Source: Acidobacteriota bacterium (GTDB taxonomy: Bacteria > Acidobacteriota > Vicinamibacteria > Vicinamibacterales > Vicinamibacteraceae). From it: a stretch of DNA of 9,140 nucleotides. Under the pieces are notes generated by a model. It saw only the letters and a program-made list of their open reading frames with translations. It did no database searches and was not told where the DNA came from. How positions within the stretch are numbered: position 1 is the stretch's first letter; the number at the start of each line of letters is the position of its first letter. Made by a program: the position numbers and the translations under genes. Shown here piece after piece: positions 5,324 through 9,140 of this stretch. The DNA lies in NCBI GenBank assembly GCA_023429845.1, contig JAEZCY010000371.1, forward strand, positions 1 through 9,140. Direction: 5' to 3'.

Positions 5324-7160
5324 ACGAGAACGGCTTCTGCAGGAACGCGACGTGCGCCGGCCGCATGCCCGTGCGTGCGCTGGTTTCTTCCGTATAGCCC
5401 GAGAGGTACAGCACCCTCACGCCAGGGCGTCGCTCGTTGATCGCATCGACGAGTTCGGGGCCCGACATCCCGGGCATCATGACGTCGGTCACGACCAGGT
5501 CCACGCTCGCGCCGGTCTCCACGTGAGCAAGCGCGGCGTCCCCGCTGCCGACGGGCGTCACCCGATAGCCGTGCGTGGACAGCACGTGGACGATGATGTC
5601 GCGCACGGCGGGATCGTCTTCGGCAACGAGAACGTCCTCGTTGCCCCTGGGGTTGCTGACGGCGGCGCCCGTGCCGGCCACGCTCGCTGATTGGTCCCCC
5701 GCCCACGGCAGGTAGACGCGGAACACGCTCCCCTGCCCCGGCTCGCTGTACACGTCCACGTGCCCGCCAGCCTGCTTGACGATGCCGTACACGGTGGACA
5801 GCCCGAGCCCGGTGCCCTTGCCCGGCTGCTTCGTCGTGAAGAACGGCTCGAAGATGCGAGGCCGCACCTCGGCGCTCATGCCCGTTCCGGTGTCGCTCAC
5901 CGACAGCCGCACGTATCTCCCCGGCTCCACCGCCGCCGGCGGCAGCAAGCCGTCGTCGCCGAACACGACCTCGTCGGTCTCGATGACGAGTGTGCCGCCG
6001 CCCGGCATCGCGTCGCGAGCGTTCACGACCAGGTTCATCACCACCTGTTCGAGCTGTCGTGCGTCCGCGACGACAGGGCCCGGCGCGCCGGCGAGCCGCA
6101 GCACGAGATTGACGTCGTTGCCGATCAGGCGCCGCAGCATGCGCGCGAAGTCGCCGACGACGGCGTTCAGGTCGAGCATCGCCGCGCTCACGACCTGCCC
6201 ACGGCTGAAGGCGAGCAGTTGCGAGGTCAGCGCCGCTGCCCGCTCGCCCGTGTCGCGCATCGCCAGCACGGCTTCGCGGAGCGGATCCTCGGACGGCAAC
6301 TCGTGCAGCAGCAACTCGCTGTAACCGGAGATCACCGTCAGCAGGTTGTTGAAATCGTGGGCCACACCGCCAGCCAGGCGACCGATGGCGTCCATGCGCT
6401 GCGCCAGGAGCAACTGCGCCTCGAGCTTGCGCTCGCGCTCCTCCGTCTGCCGACGCGCGCTCACGTCGCGCAGGATGATGGTCAGGAACTCGCGCCCCGG
6501 CAGCGCCACGCGTGACACGGTGCCTTCCACCGGGAACCGTGAGCCGTCGGCGCGACGGGCCTCCGGCCCGAGCACGTACTGCTCGCCCTCCTGCTGCACG
6601 TCGCAGAACCCGAGGAGACTGCGACCGACCGCGCTGCGCTCGTCGATGCCGAACGCCCGCTCCGCCGACGGATTGATCATCGAGATGCGCCCGTCGGCCT
6701 CGGCAACGAGGAAGGCGTCCTCGGCAGAGGCGATGAGACTGGCCAGGCGCGCCTCGGACTCGGCGAGCTGCTGCTCCGTGCGCACCTGCGAGAGCACCCT
6801 GGACACCGCCTCAGGGAGGTATTCGATGTACTCCGCGCTCTTGGTGACGAAGTCGCGGACGCCAGCGCGCAGAGCGCGGATGGCCGTTCCCTCGTCGCTC
6901 CGGCCCGTCACGATGATCACGGGCAGGTCGTGACCGAGCTGACGGAGCCGCTCATGGAAGCGCAGGCCGTCGAGCTCCCCGGGGAGGTGGTAGTCGAGCA
7001 GCACCAATGACACGCGCTCCTGCTCGACGCGCTCCAGCGCCTCCCCTGTCGTCCGCGCCGTGACCACTTCGTAGCCTGCCCGCTCGAGCTGCCGGCGTTC
7101 GAGTTGCGCGACACCCTCGTCGTCTTCCACGACGAGGATTCGCGAGAGATTCATGTTCAT
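5268..7160 (-). CDS. Hybrid sensor histidine kinase: REC-PAS-HisKA-HATPase-REC
   Basis: Soluble signalling protein of 630 residues. The N-terminal receiver (about 6-125) has E12/D13/D14, phospho-acceptor D56, T85 and K107. A short coiled linker leads to a PAS domain (about 134-245), then a HisKA domain with the phosphorylated H268 in GGVAHDFNN. The HATPase domain has N380 in NARDAM, DTGTGM at 423-428, FEPFFTTK at 437-444 and GKGTGLGLS at 447-455. A second receiver (about 508-625) has E514/D515/D516, D559, S587 and K609. There is no membrane segment, DNA-binding domain or HPt domain. The start ATG overlaps the upstream receiver stop as ATGA (7157-7160); a second in-frame ATG at 7154 is an alternative. 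The likely role is to take a phosphate from the upstream kinase on the first receiver and relay it through its own His to the terminal receiver. The 3' end overlaps the convergent glycosyltransferase gene by 56 nt. Confidence 0.95.
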   Translation of the reverse strand: MNMNLSRILVVEDDEGVAQLERRQLERAGYEVVTARTTGEALERVEQERVSLVLLDYHLPGELDGLRFHERLRQLGHDLPVIIVTGRSDEGTAIRALRAGVRDFVTKSAEYIEYLPEAVSRVLSQVRTEQQLAESEARLASLIASAEDAFLVAEADGRISMINPSAERAFGIDERSAVGRSLLGFCDVQQEGEQYVLGPEARRADGSRFPVEGTVSRVALPGREFLTIILRDVSARRQTEERERKLEAQLLLAQRMDAIGRLAGGVAHDFNNLLTVISGYSELLLHELPSEDPLREAVLAMRDTGERAAALTSQLLAFSRGQVVSAAMLDLNAVVGDFARMLRRLIGNDVNLVLRLAGAPGPVVADARQLEQVVMNLVVNARDAMPGGGTLVIETDEVVFGDDGLLPPAAVEPGRYVRLSVSDTGTGMSAEVRPRIFEPFFTTKQPGKGTGLGLSTVYGIVKQAGGHVDVYSEPGQGSVFRVYLPWAGDQSASVAGTGAAVSNPRGNEDVLVAEDDPAVRDIIVHVLSTHGYRVTPVGSGDAALAHVETGASVDLVVTDVMMPGMSGPELVDAINERRPGVRVLYLSGYTEETSARTGMRPAHVAFLQKPFSFSALLTKAREVLQEPPRP

Positions 7161-7624
7161 GCAGGCGAGCCCGCGTGCCGGAAGGCGCTCTCGTCCGGCA
7201 CAGTCATGATCGAGAGAAAGAGGCTGAGGCGGCGCAACGCGTCAACGAGGTCGTCGTAGGCGACCGGCTTCTTCACGTACACGTTGCAGCCGAGTTCATA
7301 GCAGCGGGTGACCTCATCGGGGTTGTCCGTCGTCGTCAGCATCACCACGGGAATGCCGCAGGTGGCGGTATCGGCCTTGAGCTGCCGCAGCACTTCGATT
7401 CCGTCGAGCAGGGGCATGCGGATGTCCAGGAGCATCAGGAGCGGACCGCCCGGCCGGCGGGCCGCGTGCGGGCCCTGGGCGCGTACGAACTCGAGTGCCT
7501 CCTGGCCGTCGCGGACGCGAGCAATGTGGTTGGTCACGCCCGCGCGACGCAGGTTGCGCTCGACGAGCAGCGCGTGCCCATCGTCGTCTTCGGCCAGCAG
7601 GATTGTCATAGGCTCACGCTGCAT
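7157..7624 (-). CDS. Single-domain response regulator (Rcp1/CheY-like receiver)
   Basis: Stand-alone receiver of 155 residues from the ATG at 7624, with no output domain. It has acidic residues E12/D13/D14, phospho-acceptor D67 in LLDIRMP, a Thr cluster at 97-99 and conserved K119 in VKKPV. The insertion rich in Gly, Pro and Arg before D67 and the C-terminal tail are typical of the Rcp1-like group, whose members are usually encoded beside phytochrome- or GAF-type kinases, as here. It probably accepts phosphate from the upstream kinase and may carry it to the downstream hybrid kinase. Starts are possible at GTG 7630, ATG 7624 and ATG 7609. I chose 7624 because a purine-rich stretch sits 9 nt upstream; this start lies inside the end of the preceding gene. 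The next gene overlaps its stop by 4 nt. Confidence 0.93.
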   Translation of the reverse strand: MQREPMTILLAEDDDGHALLVERNLRRAGVTNHIARVRDGQEALEFVRAQGPHAARRPGGPLLMLLDIRMPLLDGIEVLRQLKADTATCGIPVVMLTTTDNPDEVTRCYELGCNVYVKKPVAYDDLVDALRRLSLFLSIMTVPDESAFRHAGSPA

Positions 7625-9140
7625 CGGCACTTTCCCCTTTCATCGTGCGCGGCAGTTCGATGAAGAACGTCGTGCCCGCGCCGACCTGCGATTGCACCCA
7701 CACCCGCCCGTCATGGCGCTCGACGATGCGCCGGACGATTGCCAGGCCCATGCCTTCGCCCCGGCCGATTCCCGGATGCAGACGTTGCAGCGGTTGGAAC
7801 ACCTTGTCGAGCTGCGTGTCCGGGATGCCGATGCCGTTGTCGGTGACGCGAATCACGGCGAAGCGGTCGCTGCGTGCGCGATCGTGTGCGGTGGCGACCT
7901 CGATGCGAGCCGGCACGCCCGCTCTGGCATACGACAGCGCGTTGCCGATCAGGTTGGCAAACAGCTGTTCGATGGCCAGCGCGTCTCCGGCGACGTCCGG
8001 AAGATCGGCGATGCGCACCTCGGCGTCGCCCTTGGTGATCGTGCCCTGCATGGCATCGACGACGCGTTGCAGGATGAGGTGCAGCGACAGCGGCTGAATC
8101 CGGTACTCGACCCTGCCGACACGCGACAGCCGGAGAAGGCCGTCGATGATCGACGCGATCCTGCCGACCGCCGTCCGGATGAAGCGCACGGATTCGGCGA
8201 CGTCCTCGTCGATCAGCTTGCCGGCCCCTGCGCGCACGTCCTCCGGCACGTCCTGCCGTGTCGCCAGCGTGCGAAGGTCCGCGGTCGCCGTCGTGAGTTC
8301 GCGGCTGAACCCTTCGAGGTTCACGAGCGGCGAGCGGAGGTCGTGCGACACGCTGTAGATGAACAGCTCGTTCTCCCTGTTGGTGAGTGCGAGGTCGGCG
8401 TTGACGGCCTCGAGGCGCTGGCGCGACCGTTCGAGCGCCAGCGCCACGGATGCCGCCTGCGCGAGCGTGGCGATCACGTCCACGTCGTCGGCACGCAGCG
8501 ACCTTCCTGGCGGCGAGCCGACCTGCAGCACACCAATCGCCGCGCGGGTGTCGTCGGTCAGCGGGACGCCGAGCCACTCGCCGCCGGCAAGCACGCGCTG
8601 AATCAAGGCGGGCGCGCCCTCCTCCTCGCGATCGGAGGCCGTCCGGCGCAGGGGACGGCCGGTCCGGAGCACTTCGTCGGCACCGCTCCACGCGAGCACC
8701 GTGCCTGCCGTCGGTGGCGCCTCCGGGTGGCCCGGGGCCGCCACGGCTGCGGCCACCTGTTGCGTCGCCTGTTTGCCGCCTGCCAGCGTGCAGAACGCGA
8801 CGCCGGCGCCGGCGAGTGCAATCGCCCGCTCGGCCGCAACATCGAGCACGGCCCGGTGGGTGTGCGCGGCGTTGAACAGGCTCACGGCGTCGGCGAGCGC
8901 GCCCACCGCCGCACGCTGACGGGTGCCGAGCGACGTGGCCATGTCGCGCAGGGCGCGATCGACCTCGTCGAGCTCGTCGTGCGCCATCTCCGTCGGCGGT
9001 GCGTCGCGACCTTCCGCGAGGAGGCGGGCCGTCGTGGTGAGGCGCGAGACGCGTCGGCTCAGCGTTCGGTGGAACCACACGCCAAGCACGACGACGGCCA
9101 CCAGGGACGCCGCGGTGCCACCGCCCACGATCGCGAACAG
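7614..9140 (-). CDS. Membrane-anchored sensor histidine kinase: TM-HAMP-GAF-HisKA-HATPase (5' end outside window)
   Basis: The frame stays open to the right edge, and the residues just before the first possible GTG start (9128) continue a hydrophobic helix. The true N terminus, probably with a periplasmic sensor region, therefore lies outside the window. Counting from that GTG: the end of a transmembrane helix at about 1-19, HAMP at about 20-70, and a GAF-like domain at about 75-235. HisKA has H262 in YSVSHDLRSPL, with a dimerisation helix longer than usual (about 270-340). HATPase has N396 in NLIGNAL, DNGIGIP at 430-436 and GEGMGLAI at 457-464. The VFQPLQRLH lid segment is of the phytochrome-like kinase type. 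It presumably senses a periplasmic or small-molecule signal and phosphorylates the receiver encoded next, whose start lies within the end of this gene. Confidence 0.93.
   Translation of the reverse strand: MFAIVGGGTAASLVAVVVLGVWFHRTLSRRVSRLTTTARLLAEGRDAPPTEMAHDELDEVDRALRDMATSLGTRQRAAVGALADAVSLFNAAHTHRAVLDVAAERAIALAGAGVAFCTLAGGKQATQQVAAAVAAPGHPEAPPTAGTVLAWSGADEVLRTGRPLRRTASDREEEGAPALIQRVLAGGEWLGVPLTDDTRAAIGVLQVGSPPGRSLRADDVDVIATLAQAASVALALERSRQRLEAVNADLALTNRENELFIYSVSHDLRSPLVNLEGFSRELTTATADLRTLATRQDVPEDVRAGAGKLIDEDVAESVRFIRTAVGRIASIIDGLLRLSRVGRVEYRIQPLSLHLILQRVVDAMQGTITKGDAEVRIADLPDVAGDALAIEQLFANLIGNALSYARAGVPARIEVATAHDRARSDRFAVIRVTDNGIGIPDTQLDKVFQPLQRLHPGIGRGEGMGLAIVRRIVERHDGRVWVQSQVGAGTTFFIELPRTMKGESADAA
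7631..7640 (-). promoter_or_regulatory. Purine-rich ribosome binding site for the single-domain receiver
   Basis: Read on the minus strand this is AAAGGGGAAA. Its GGGG block lies 9 nt before the ATG at 7624 and only 3 nt before the GTG at 7630, so spacing favours the ATG. It lies within the last codons of the upstream kinase gene, consistent with coupled translation. It is only a partial match to the Shine-Dalgarno consensus. Confidence 0.4.

Noticed and set aside
5691..6515. Plus-strand open frames opposite the hybrid kinase (also 5776-6324 and 6346-6933)
   Set aside because: Antisense shadows of a gene whose REC, PAS, HisKA and HATPase motifs are all in place; their products are low-complexity Arg/His- or Ser/Arg-rich strings.
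1..9140. CRISPR array, tRNA or rRNA, insertion sequence, toxin-antitoxin or phage-defence genes
   Set aside because: I looked for regularly spaced repeats, cloverleaf-like segments, transposase motifs and small paired genes and saw none; coding sequence fills nearly the whole window.

Overview
The DNA is very GC-rich, with G or C at most third codon positions, GTG starts and tightly packed genes. Together with soluble family-4 glycosyltransferases and stacked sensor kinases, this suggests a free-living high-GC Gram-negative bacterium. My best guess is an acidobacterium of the Vicinamibacteria type, but that rests on the general look of the proteins and GC-rich repeats, not on a marker gene. 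No RNA genes, CRISPR arrays, transposases or phage genes were seen.

Left part (1-5323, plus strand): the downstream end of a polysaccharide glycosyltransferase operon. It holds the last 42 codons of an unidentified gene, then four complete retaining GT-B (GT4-type) glycosyltransferases, linked by stop/start overlaps or gaps of at most 24 nt. They form two paralogous pairs in the order A-B-B'-A'. Genes 127-1527 and 3947-5323 share one subfamily (A), and 1530-2855 and 2852-3922 share another (B). All four keep the EX7E motif and a VGR- or GGR-type loop, so all look catalytically competent. They probably add successive sugars to one cell-surface glycan such as an O-antigen, capsule or exopolysaccharide. 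Their sugars and linkages cannot be read from sequence. Several carry low-complexity GC-rich extensions or insertions that the paralog lacks, one of them a repeat-like element flanked by 11-bp direct repeats.

Right part (5268-9140, minus strand): a three-gene signalling operon read towards the glycosyltransferases. The order is a membrane-anchored HAMP-GAF histidine kinase (5' end beyond the window), a stand-alone Rcp1/CheY-like receiver, and a REC-PAS-HisKA-HATPase-REC hybrid kinase. Successive genes overlap by a few nucleotides, which implies translational coupling and a shared phosphorelay. No DNA-binding or enzymatic output domain is present, so the final output lies elsewhere.

The two operons converge and overlap: the last 56 nt of the fourth glycosyltransferase gene are also, on the other strand, the last 56 nt of the hybrid kinase gene. 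No gene-free stretch exceeds about 25 bases, and no promoter or clear intrinsic terminator could be supported.
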